A DNA stretch of 24,515 bases, from assembly GCA_023430315.1 (NCBI GenBank), contig JAEZAW010000025.1:1-24515 (forward strand). The letters run 5' to 3'. The notes beneath the pieces are model-generated. The model worked only from the letters and a program-made list of their open reading frames with translations, was not told the origin of the DNA and did not search any database. Source of the DNA: Pseudomonadota bacterium. GTDB lineage: Bacteria > Pseudomonadota > Alphaproteobacteria > Rhizobiales > Hyphomicrobiaceae. The position numbers and the translations under genes were made by a program. How positions within the stretch are numbered: position 1 is the first letter of the stretch; each line of letters starts with the position of its first letter. Of the stretch, positions 1 to 6,532 are shown piece after piece.

Positions 1-2
1 CC

Positions 3-101
3 ATGCTCGGCTGGTTCGTCGGGCAGGTCATGAAACAGTCCGGCGGCAAGGCCAACCCGCAGGCCGTTAACGATATTCTGAAAGCCAAGCTCGGCATCTG
101 A
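3..101 (+). CDS. gatB: Aspartyl/glutamyl-tRNA amidotransferase subunit B, C-terminal end (partial)
   Basis: Only the last 32 codons are in the window; the gene begins upstream of position 1. The visible tail reads GWFVGQVMKQSGGKANPQAV and ends in LKAKLGI. This matches the conserved end of the GatB/YqeY tail domain, where GWFVGQVMK and the KANP motif are typical. GatB belongs to the GatCAB complex, which amidates Glu-tRNA(Gln) and Asp-tRNA(Asn) in the cytoplasm; the tail domain helps bind the tRNA. The ATG at 3 is internal, not the start. A perfect 10-bp inverted repeat 28 bases after the stop may end transcription. Confidence 0.85.
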   Translation: MLGWFVGQVMKQSGGKANPQAVNDILKAKLGI

Positions 102-129
102 GCAGCCACTTCCCGTACAAAACCTGACA

Positions 130-156
130 CTTCGGGGGCCTTGAAAGCCCCCGAAG
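130..156 (+). repeat. Perfect 10-bp inverted repeat between gatB and hsp20
   Basis: The arms 130-139 (CTTCGGGGGC) and 147-156 (GCCCCCGAAG) are perfectly complementary around the 7-base loop CTTGAAA. Its place just after gatB suggests a terminator or mRNA 3'-end stem, but no T-run follows on either strand. The loop is also a match to a heat-shock -35 element, so the palindrome might instead be an operator at the hsp20 promoter. The structure is seen directly; the role is inferred. Confidence 0.6.
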
Positions 157-167
157 CCACCCTAGAT
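140..167 (+). promoter_or_regulatory. Predicted sigma-32-like promoter of hsp20
   Basis: CTTGAAA (140-146), 13 bases, then CCCTAGAT (160-167). This resembles the sigma-32 pattern of CTTGAA plus a C-rich CCCCAT-type -10. Transcription would begin at about 173-176, exactly where the predicted ROSE thermometer starts. The motif match is seen; promoter activity is inferred. Confidence 0.45.
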
Positions 168-174
168 TCTGAGA

Positions 175-257
175 GTGCACGCCGATGATCGGGTGCACGA
201 AGCAGTGCCTGGCCCTCATGGGCAGGCGCAGATGACCAGTCGCTTCCTCAGGAGGAC
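175..257 (+). promoter_or_regulatory. ROSE-type RNA thermometer in the hsp20 5' UTR
   Basis: Three hairpins in a row precede the start codon. Stem I (175-198) pairs GTGCAC with GTGCAC and CCGA with TCGG around TGA. Stem II (205-229) pairs GCCTG with CAGGC and CCC with GGG around TCAT. Stem III (239-257) contains TCGCT (240-244) opposite AGGA (253-256) of the Shine-Dalgarno region: U240-A256, C241-G255, bulged G242, C243-G254, U244-A253, U245-G252, C246-G251. U(U/C)GCU paired to the AGGA of the ribosome binding site with a bulged G is the hallmark of ROSE elements, which melt on heat shock and release translation of small Hsp genes in rhizobia. Fold was derived by hand. Confidence 0.75.
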
Positions 258-264
258 TATACCT

Positions 265-711
265 ATGCGACCCTTCGACTTTGCCCCCCTCTATCGTTCG
301 ACCGTTGGTTTCGACCGCCTGTTCCAGCTTCTGGATGGCGGCGTTGAGGGCGAGGCCAACACCTACCCCCCGTACAACATCGAGCGTACTGCCGATAACA
401 AGTATCGGATCACCATGGCCGTCGCCGGCTTCGCCAAGGATGAAATCGACATCCAGGTGAAAGAGCAGTCTCTTACCGTGAAGGGCGAGAAGAAGGCCGA
501 CGACAAGGACCGCCAGTTCCTCCATCGCGGCATTGCGACCCGCGCTTTCGAGCGCCGGTTCCAGCTTGCCGACCATGTCGAGGTGACGGGCGCGGACCTT
601 CAGGACGGCCTGCTCCACGTAGATCTCGTGCGCAATGTGCCGGAGCGGCTGAAGCCGCGCTCTGTCCAGATCGGCAATGGCGCCACGAAGCAGATCGAGG
701 CCCACGTCTAA
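265..711 (+). CDS. Hsp20 family small heat-shock protein (IbpA type)
   Basis: 148 aa. An ATP-independent holdase chaperone that binds unfolding cytoplasmic proteins. It begins MRPFDFAPLYRSTVGFDRLF, the typical N-terminus of alphaproteobacterial class A/B Hsp20 proteins. The alpha-crystallin domain spans about residues 33-130: YNIERTADNKYRITMAVAGF, then the conserved LTVKGEKK strand and FERRFQLADHVEV; the C-terminus is short. Start at 265 because AGGAGGA (250-256) lies 8 bases upstream; the open frame extends back to 175, but that part is the thermometer. Regulation is predicted at two levels, a sigma-32-like promoter and a ROSE element. A strong terminator follows at 766-800. Confidence 0.93.
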   Translation: MRPFDFAPLYRSTVGFDRLFQLLDGGVEGEANTYPPYNIERTADNKYRITMAVAGFAKDEIDIQVKEQSLTVKGEKKADDKDRQFLHRGIATRAFERRFQLADHVEVTGADLQDGLLHVDLVRNVPERLKPRSVQIGNGATKQIEAHV

Positions 712-765
712 GTCACGTGTGAGTTCTGGCCTCGTGTCAGGTAGCGCGTAAGCGTGAGTGACGTG

Positions 766-800
766 CTCCCCCTTCCTCTGCCCAGGAAGGGGGAGTTTTT
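766..800 (+). terminator. Rho-independent terminator downstream of hsp20
   Basis: Perfect 12-bp stem (766-777 with 784-795), 6-base loop CTGCCC, followed directly by TTTTT (796-800). It is the clearest intrinsic terminator in the window and lies 55 bases after the hsp20 stop. Confidence 0.9.
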
Positions 801-818
801 GTTTCGGCGAGCGAGAAT

Positions 819-893
819 GTAGTCGCGCCTTCGGCGCGAGCAGGGCCACAGCCCTGCACCCGTTCGGGGGACACCCCCGAACCCCCGTCTTTT
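819..893 (+). repeat. Structured intergenic repeat, copy A (three hairpins)
   Basis: Begins GTAGTCGC. Hairpin 1: TCGCGCC/GGCGCGA (823-839). Hairpin 2: GCAGGGC/GCCCTGC (840-857). Hairpin 3: GTTCGGGGG-ACA-CCCCCGAAC (862-882), followed by CCCCGTCTTTT. The same layout recurs inverted at 1847-1930 and in direct orientation at 24421 to the window end. Stem sequences differ between copies but pairing is kept. The trailing T-run suggests terminator activity. Confidence 0.8.
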
Positions 894-899
894 ATGGAC

Positions 900-1664
900 T
901 TATTCCGCTGGTGTGCGCTCGGCGCGCAATGAAGCCAAAGCTTCGGCCAGCGAGCCCGGCTTGGCACCTGAGTCGAAGCCTGATGTCATCGGCAAAGCAG
1001 GTGGGCGATTACCGACGAGAAGAGCGCGCACGTTCGCGATCTGATCGCTGAGCGACGCTTCTTCATCGGGTTCTGCATCATTCGCCGGTGTCATCTCTTC
1101 TTCGGCCAAGTCATTCCAGAGATTGAACTCGGTATTCAGCGCGTGCAGGAACGCCTCGACCAAGTCGAGCAGCGGTCCAAGCTCGATGCGGCCAGCGACG
1201 CGGAAGCTCTCGCCGATCTCGAACATCGTCACCGGCATGAGCGCGCCGCTATCGCTGGCTATGAGCCCCCGCGCCCTGAGATAGGCGAGGCGATCTGCAC
1301 CGGTATTGAAGGCGTAGCCAGCGGGATCACCGTACTCGGCGACGGCGTCGAGGAGCACGGTCGTACCACTCGTGAACGGATCGAGCAGCAGCCGCATAGG
1401 TCCGCGCCCGCGCGGTAGTTCCGCCACCCGTCGGCGCGCCTGAAGGATATGCGCGATGAGCGAGGCTTCGAGCCCCCGTACCTGCGAAACGAACCGGATG
1501 AAGCGCGCGACGCGCGTGCGCAGGCGCCGCGGCCCCATGGTGGGCGTCGGCTCGGTCATCTCGAGCGAGAGGGACATGAGCTGGTCGCCCGCCGCGAGCG
1601 CCGCGTCTAGATGCTCGACGAGCCAGTAAAGACGCGGGTCCAGATCCTGCCTACGGCAATGCAT
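900..1664 (-). CDS. Hypothetical protein, 254 aa
   Basis: Not recognised. The start at 1664 has an AGGA-type ribosome binding site (GCAGGACGACTAA before ATG). The protein has no signal peptide or membrane segment and looks mainly helical. Residues about 45-115 are Arg-rich, with a central RLLLDPFTSGTTVLLDAVAEY stretch; the last 70 residues are acidic and Ala/Pro-rich. The composition alternates hydrophobic and charged residues as a folded protein would, and no other frame here is better. The gene sits alone between two inverted copies of the GTAG repeat family and converges on hsp20. It may be a lineage-specific or mobile cargo gene. No function is proposed. Confidence 0.62.
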   Translation of the reverse strand: MHCRRQDLDPRLYWLVEHLDAALAAGDQLMSLSLEMTEPTPTMGPRRLRTRVARFIRFVSQVRGLEASLIAHILQARRRVAELPRGRGPMRLLLDPFTSGTTVLLDAVAEYGDPAGYAFNTGADRLAYLRARGLIASDSGALMPVTMFEIGESFRVAGRIELGPLLDLVEAFLHALNTEFNLWNDLAEEEMTPANDAEPDEEASLSDQIANVRALLVGNRPPALPMTSGFDSGAKPGSLAEALASLRAERTPAE

Positions 1665-1846
1665 TTAGTCGTCCTGCTGTCATTGCGGTGAGCGAATGTA
1701 ACAAGACGACAATTAGTTGATTCGCGGCCTGATAGTGTGACGCCTGCGGAGGTGCCAACGGCTTCATCGAGCTGGAAAAGGCTTTGTTCCAGACCGTGGC
1801 AGTTCCGTCCGCACCAGGAAGCTGCGCCCCTCGGCTTGGTACAACC

Positions 1847-1930
1847 AAAAATCAAAAATACGGGGCTCCGGGGGTGTCCCCCGGGCGGAGCGCGAGGCCG
1901 CGGCCTCGCTCGCACCGGAGGTGCGACTAC
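1847..1930 (-). repeat. Structured intergenic repeat, copy B (inverted relative to copy A)
   Basis: Read on the minus strand it begins GTAGTCGCACC. Hairpin 1 is TCGCACC/GGTGCGA, hairpin 2 is GCGAGGCC/GGCCTCGC, hairpin 3 is CCGGGGG-ACA-CCCCCGG. It ends in CCCCGTATTTTTGATTTTT. Compared with copy A, several stem positions changed on both sides so that pairing is kept. The TAG in its opening GTAG is the stop codon of the enolase-superfamily gene. Confidence 0.8.
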
Positions 1931-3015
1931 GCCACCCGATACCGCTCGATGACCTTGGGATCGGGCGTGCAGCCGATGCCGGGCAGATCGGGAATGGCGA
2001 GCTGTCCCTTCTGCGGCCGCGGCATGCTGTCGTCGATGAGGGCATCGAGATCGACATAGAGGTACTCGAAGAGCGCCATCTCAGTGCGCGCGGCAGCGAG
2101 TTGCAGCGTCGCCCAATATCCTGGTCCGAAGTACGGCGAATGCGGCATCACGGTCTTGCCGGCACGAACCGCGATATCGCAGACCTTGATGGCCTCGGTA
2201 ATGCCGCCGACCTTGGTCACGCTCGGCTGCGGATAGGTCACGGCCTCGACGAGATGCCGGAACTCCATGGCCGTGCAGGCATTCTCACCAGCCGAGAGGG
2301 AAATGCCGAAGCGTCCGAGTGCCTTCAGCGCATCCCAGTCCTCGGGCGGAAAGATCGGCTCCTCCAACCAGAAGAGATCGATCTCCTTGAGGAAAGGCAT
2401 GATCGCTTCGGTCTCGGCAATGCTCCAATTGCAATTGATGTCGGTGGTGAGGCGCACCTTCGAGCCGGCGCCTTTGCGCCCGGCGCCGATCGTATCGCGT
2501 GCGATCTCGTGCAGCTTGACGTCGGTAAAGCCTTCGCTCGCGGCTTTCGCAGAGAACTTCTCGACGAGGGCAGGATCGCCATAGCGCATGAGGCTCGCGT
2601 AGGGCGTGATGCTCTCGCGTTTGCGACCACCAATGAGGTGCGCCACGGATTTGCCGGCGCGCTTGCCCGCCAGATCCCAGAGCGCGATGTCGAGGCCGGA
2701 GATGGCGAAGATCGTGATGCCGTAGCGGCCATGCAAATGCAGGCGGCGCTGGAGTGCGAGATTGATAGCGGCGGGATCATCGGCGCTCTGGCCGACGACG
2801 ACAGGCGCCACCATGTCACGCACGGCGGCTGCGACCGACGCCGCGCAGAAATAGGCAAAGCCTTCTCCCCAGCCGACGAGCCCGTCATCGGTCGTGACCT
2901 TCACGAGCACGAATTCGAGGCTCGTCCATTTGGTCGGCATTAGCCCGACACCAGAGCTGCCGTCTGAGAATGGGATCTTCAATACGATCGGCTCGACGGA
3001 TGTGATGCGGGACAT
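1927..3015 (-). CDS. Mandelate racemase/muconate lactonizing enzyme family protein (enolase superfamily)
   Basis: 362 aa, the usual length. The N-terminal capping domain spans about residues 5-125 (GVGLMPTKWTSLEFVLVKVT; GLVGWGEG) and the C-terminal barrel about 135-345. Metal ligands are visible as D192 (TTDIN), E218/E219 (WLEEP) and E244 (SAGEN). The second-strand base motif is K167-L-H169 instead of the common K-x-K. H292 (MPHSPYFGPG) is the expected His, but its usual Asp partner is replaced by Ser265 (QPSVTKVGG). Members racemise, dehydrate or cycloisomerise carboxylate substrates, often acid sugars; the substrate here cannot be assigned. GGGGAGGG precedes the ATG at 3015. It appears monocistronic, and its TAG stop lies inside repeat copy B. 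Confidence 0.9.
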   Translation of the reverse strand: MSRITSVEPIVLKIPFSDGSSGVGLMPTKWTSLEFVLVKVTTDDGLVGWGEGFAYFCAASVAAAVRDMVAPVVVGQSADDPAAINLALQRRLHLHGRYGITIFAISGLDIALWDLAGKRAGKSVAHLIGGRKRESITPYASLMRYGDPALVEKFSAKAASEGFTDVKLHEIARDTIGAGRKGAGSKVRLTTDINCNWSIAETEAIMPFLKEIDLFWLEEPIFPPEDWDALKALGRFGISLSAGENACTAMEFRHLVEAVTYPQPSVTKVGGITEAIKVCDIAVRAGKTVMPHSPYFGPGYWATLQLAAARTEMALFEYLYVDLDALIDDSMPRPQKGQLAIPDLPGIGCTPDPKVIERYRVA

Positions 3016-3095
3016 GTGGCGCCCTCCCCTGCTGCAATAGATGAATTACAGCATTCCGCGCATGGTATTGTCACGCTGCAGCGCGGCCGTGGCGC

Positions 3096-4172
3096 TCATG
3101 GCCCGGCGACGAGATCCCGACCGGCGGCATATTTCACCAGCGCTTCGATGCGCTCATCGACCGACGGGTGCGTCGCGAGCAGGCCGGTAATCCGGTTCTG
3201 CAGCGGGTTCTCGATGAAGAAGGCTTCCATCCGCGATGGCACATCGAAGGATGCGTTGCGCTCGATCTTGCGCAGGGCGGAGATCATCGCATCGGGGTTC
3301 TTCGTCAGCTCGACGGATCCGGCATCCGCGAGATATTCGCGAGAGCGCGAGAGCGCGAAACGGATCAGCGTCGAGATACCCCACGAAATAAGTATGATCG
3401 TGACCGCGATCGCGATGGCGATGATGGCGGCACCTCCGCCGCTGCTGCTGCTCCCGCCGCCGCGCCCGCTACCGCGATAGCCATCGTCGTCCTGCGTACT
3501 CGTCGGGCCTCCCTGCCAGGGACTGCGGTCGTCAGGATCTGGAAAGCGACGCGGCGTCGGCGACCAGCCATAGGGAAAATCCCAGCGTCGGATGAGCAGA
3601 TCGCCGATGAAGCCGAAGATGCCGGCGAAGATAACCGCGATCACCATGAGCTGCGTATCGCGATTGCGGATATGCGTGAGCTCGTGTGCGAGAACCGCTT
3701 CGATCTCGGCCGGCTCCAGCCGCTCGAGAAGCCCTCGCGTGACGGCAATCGTGTAGTCCCCTTCACGCAAACCCGCGGCATAGGCATTGAGTGCCGGCGT
3801 CTCGATGATCTCGAGCCGCGGCATGGTGATACCGCGCGAGATGCAGAGATTTTCGAGCATGTTGTACAGCTCGGGCGCCTCCTTGCTCGTGACGCCGTGT
3901 GCGCCGGTCGCGGAGCGGATCATGGCGCGATAGCCGAAGTAGGCGATCACGAACCAGGCGAGCGCGATCAGCATGGCGAGCGGCCACGTCGACCAGAACT
4001 GCTCACCTGCGGCCCGGAAGATGTATTCCAGATCGCCACCACTGAAGGCATTCACGATCAGCAGGATCGAGAACTGCAGCGCGTGCAGGAGGACGATGAA
4101 ACCTGCGAGCAGGATCACGGACCGGATGCGGTTCGCGCGAATGTGCGTATAGAGGCCGTAGGCGCCGCCCAT
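3096..4172 (-). CDS. M48 family membrane zinc metalloprotease (HtpX-like)
   Basis: 358 aa. Two N-terminal membrane helices (about 18-41 and 60-80) lead into the protease domain. The zinc motif is H163-E-L-T-H167; the third ligand is probably E279 in SREYLADA. A hydrophobic segment follows HELTH (about 174-193), then a Gly/Ser/Asp-rich linker (about 203-247) and another membrane helix (about 248-270). The family degrades membrane proteins as part of envelope quality control, with the active site on the cytoplasmic face in HtpX. TAGGA stands 7 bases before the ATG. It follows lemA by 26 bases on the same strand, a common lemA-M48 pairing, so the two probably form one operon. The substrate is unknown, and the linker is longer than in E. 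coli HtpX. Confidence 0.92.
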   Translation of the reverse strand: MGGAYGLYTHIRANRIRSVILLAGFIVLLHALQFSILLIVNAFSGGDLEYIFRAAGEQFWSTWPLAMLIALAWFVIAYFGYRAMIRSATGAHGVTSKEAPELYNMLENLCISRGITMPRLEIIETPALNAYAAGLREGDYTIAVTRGLLERLEPAEIEAVLAHELTHIRNRDTQLMVIAVIFAGIFGFIGDLLIRRWDFPYGWSPTPRRFPDPDDRSPWQGGPTSTQDDDGYRGSGRGGGSSSSGGGAAIIAIAIAVTIILISWGISTLIRFALSRSREYLADAGSVELTKNPDAMISALRKIERNASFDVPSRMEAFFIENPLQNRITGLLATHPSVDERIEALVKYAAGRDLVAGP

Positions 4173-4198
4173 CGCTCGATCCTACTCGCGCCGGGCGT

Positions 4199-4765
4199 CT
4201 AGAACTGCACCTTTGGCGCAGTCCGGGTGGCGGCGCGCTCGCCCTCGTCGAGATTGAAGAAATCCTCGCGCATGAAGCCGAGCATGTTGGCGAACAGCAC
4301 GGCCGGGAAGCTTTCGCGCTTGGTATTGTACTCCGCGACCACGTTGTTGAAGAAACGCCGGGCCGCGGCGAGCTTGTTTTCGATGTCGCCGAGCTCGGTC
4401 TGGAGCTGCTGGAAGTTCGCATTCGCCTTGAGGTCGGGATAGGCCTCGGCCAGCGCAAAGAGCTGACGCAGCATCCCGCTCAGCATGTTCTCCGCCTGCG
4501 CCTGGGCAGCGGGACCGCTGGCGGCGACGGCTGCATTGCGCGCCTTGATGACATTCTCCAGCGTCTCGCGCTCGTGGCTCGCGTAGCCCTTCACGGTCTC
4601 GACGAGGTTCGGGACAAGGTCATGGCGCTGCTTGAGTTGCACATCGACATCGGCGAAGGCCTGGCGCACGCGCTGGCGTAAGCCAACGAGGCCGTTGTAG
4701 GTCGCGACGGCCAGCAGCACGATGGCCGCGACAATGCCGAGCAGAACCCAGGCGGTCGTACTCAT
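4199..4765 (-). CDS. lemA: LemA family protein
   Basis: 188 aa. One N-terminal membrane helix (residues 5-25) is followed by a long-helix bundle. The family signature is clear: YNGLVGLRQRVRQAFADVDV, LKQRHDLVPNLVETVKGYA, then HERETLENVIKARN and the C-terminal VAEYNTKRESFPAVLFANML. LemA proteins are membrane-anchored with a helical extramembrane domain; their biochemical role is not settled, but they repeatedly occur beside M48 proteases, as here. AGGAGG sits 5 bases before the ATG at 4765. It is the first gene of the pair. Confidence 0.93.
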   Translation of the reverse strand: MSTTAWVLLGIVAAIVLLAVATYNGLVGLRQRVRQAFADVDVQLKQRHDLVPNLVETVKGYASHERETLENVIKARNAAVAASGPAAQAQAENMLSGMLRQLFALAEAYPDLKANANFQQLQTELGDIENKLAAARRFFNNVVAEYNTKRESFPAVLFANMLGFMREDFFNLDEGERAATRTAPKVQF

Positions 4766-4877
4766 GAGGGCCTCCTGATGTGGGGCTTGTTGTGAGCGCG
4801 TGGTCGGCCGGGACTATAGCCAAGAACTGTGCGGGTGTAGAGAGTTTCAGTATTCGACAGCAGGGTCGGGAAAAACC

Positions 4878-6320
4878 TTAGCGTAAGCTGGTCTGCACCG
4901 GACGCTGCTGCAAGGGCGTGCCCTGCTGACGCGTGCTGCTCAGTCGGTCGAGCCCGACGGCACTACCCGTGAACTGCTGCGTCCACATGAGAGCCGCGAC
5001 ATGCGGCGTAGGACGGAAGTGCAGCGGCAGACGCGAGACGGGCTGGTCGATCATCTCGATGGTCCGCGCCACATCGGGCTTCACGAAATCGGCGAGCAGC
5101 GGCTCGTCGGCAGTATTGGTGAGCAGTGGCGCGATCGGGAACGGCCGGTAGCTCAGCTCGTCGGCGTGATCGTCATCGAACTCGGTGGGCGCAACGAAGC
5201 GCAGATCCTGCCCGGTCTCACCCCAGCCGAAGCGGCCATTCATCCTTGGCTGCGCTTCGGACGGCGTGCTCCATCCCGCCGCATCGAGGGCAGCGACCTG
5301 AGTTCCCGGCGCCGAAGCATGGTGGCGCTCGCCGAGTGCCTCGGCGGCGAGGCTGGCGATCGTCGGCGGACGCATCGCGGGCTTCGGTGGCGCGAGCAGA
5401 CGCGGCTCAGGCATCATGCTGGCCTGGCGCGCGAGGTCGTGGAGCTGCGCACGATCCTGTGTGGTCGGACCTGCAACGGCTAGACGCGGCGCCTCGGCGA
5501 GCGTTGGCGCGGGTGCGCGCGGTGGTGCTGACTGCTGCCAAGCGGACTGCGCTGGCGGACGCACGGGCTCGGGAGCCTTGGGACGAGCCTCGGCAACGAT
5601 TGTCGGCGCGCCACCGCTGCGACGCAGGCTCAGGAAAGCGCCCATCTCCCCGCCCGCACTCGCGAGCTGGCTGCGTGCCGCACGTCCATCCTCGGCGGTG
5701 AGCGGGCCGCCGTCGGCGGGCATATGTTGCGTACGGCCACTCGGGAACAGCAGCGCGAGCTCCTGACGCGGCAGGCGCGGCCAGGCACGCACGCGCGCCG
5801 TGTCCACATGCACGAAGGGGATCGCAGAGAGCGGATAATAGCCGACACCACCGCGCTCGCGGATGAGCGCCGAGTAGCGCAGGCGCTGGATCGGCACGTC
5901 AGGGAAGTGGACGTCGGCGGCCTTGCCGTTGATGTGCTGGCTGTTCTCGGCCTGCCCACCGCGCGTCTGCTTGAGCATGTTGTTCGTGCCGCGCGAACGG
6001 AAGCCGGAGATGATGTGGATGGGCGCCTTCGAGCCGAGCTCGGTGTGTATCTCCCAAAGAAGATCCACGAGTTCGGGATCCATGGTCGTCGGCTCGTTCT
6101 TGCGCCAATCGCGCAGAACCCAGTTGATCTGCTCCATGGCGGAGGCGACGAACTTGCCGTCACGCTTGTAGGTGGCGGTGACGGTTTCCTTGGTGTGGAT
6201 GTTGTAGAGCGAGATCGTGCGCTCGGTGCCGCGGTTCGCGCCGACCGTGCTCGCGCCGATGGCAGCGGCGGCCGTGCAAAGGACAATACGGGTCACGAGC
6301 CGTGAAAGCGTACCGCGCAA
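4878..6320 (-). CDS. MepK-like (DUF882/M15-type) murein DD-endopeptidase with long C-terminal extension
   Basis: 480 aa, against roughly 180 for the E. coli YcbK/MepK core. A signal peptide (MRGTLSRLVTRIVLCTAAAA, cleavage near residue 28) implies export. The zinc peptidase core spans about residues 33-195. Key residues are H129-x6-D136 in SQHINGKAADV and H171-x-D173 in PFVHVD; ISGFRSRGTNNML is also diagnostic. The family cleaves peptide cross-links in peptidoglycan to allow wall growth. Residues about 200-480 form a Pro/Ala-rich, probably disordered tail with no recognised domain. The start codon is TTG at 6320, supported by GGGGGAAGG just upstream. It appears to be a single-gene unit. Confidence 0.88.
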   Translation of the reverse strand: MRGTLSRLVTRIVLCTAAAAIGASTVGANRGTERTISLYNIHTKETVTATYKRDGKFVASAMEQINWVLRDWRKNEPTTMDPELVDLLWEIHTELGSKAPIHIISGFRSRGTNNMLKQTRGGQAENSQHINGKAADVHFPDVPIQRLRYSALIRERGGVGYYPLSAIPFVHVDTARVRAWPRLPRQELALLFPSGRTQHMPADGGPLTAEDGRAARSQLASAGGEMGAFLSLRRSGGAPTIVAEARPKAPEPVRPPAQSAWQQSAPPRAPAPTLAEAPRLAVAGPTTQDRAQLHDLARQASMMPEPRLLAPPKPAMRPPTIASLAAEALGERHHASAPGTQVAALDAAGWSTPSEAQPRMNGRFGWGETGQDLRFVAPTEFDDDHADELSYRPFPIAPLLTNTADEPLLADFVKPDVARTIEMIDQPVSRLPLHFRPTPHVAALMWTQQFTGSAVGLDRLSSTRQQGTPLQQRPVQTSLR

Positions 6321-6532
6321 GAACCTTCCCCCGAATGTGCGCCCCTCCTTCGGCCTCTCCGCGGATGCGGCGGCCGATCCCCTGGGATCGCACCTTCACT
6401 GTCGAAGCCCGGCATGTGCCCGATGCCGGCATGTCGGATCAAAGCGTTAGCCCTACCCGATTAACCAATAATGATATGACCCCGCCGGTGAGGCGAATTC
6501 ATGACAAGGGCAACCCAAAGCTGCAGATTTTC

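Noticed and set aside
1651..1848. Short minus-strand frames between the 254-aa gene and repeat copy B
   Set aside because: They overlap the repeat or the start of the 254-aa gene, lack a ribosome binding site and show no protein-like pattern. The roughly 180 bases between that start and copy B hold nothing I can name.
1921..2943. A 340-codon plus-strand open frame
   Set aside because: Antisense to the enolase-superfamily gene, with shadow composition and no recognisable domain.
3168..4202. A 344-codon plus-strand open frame
   Set aside because: Antisense to the M48 protease, which has an intact HELTH motif and membrane helices.
4766..4877. TATAGT as a -10 for lemA
   Set aside because: No acceptable -35 or extended -10 at the right spacing, so not listed as a promoter.
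6321..6532. Possible small gene in the 212-base gap upstream of mepK
   Set aside because: No frame with a ribosome binding site or protein-like composition; it probably holds the mepK promoter, but no convincing -35/-10 was found.
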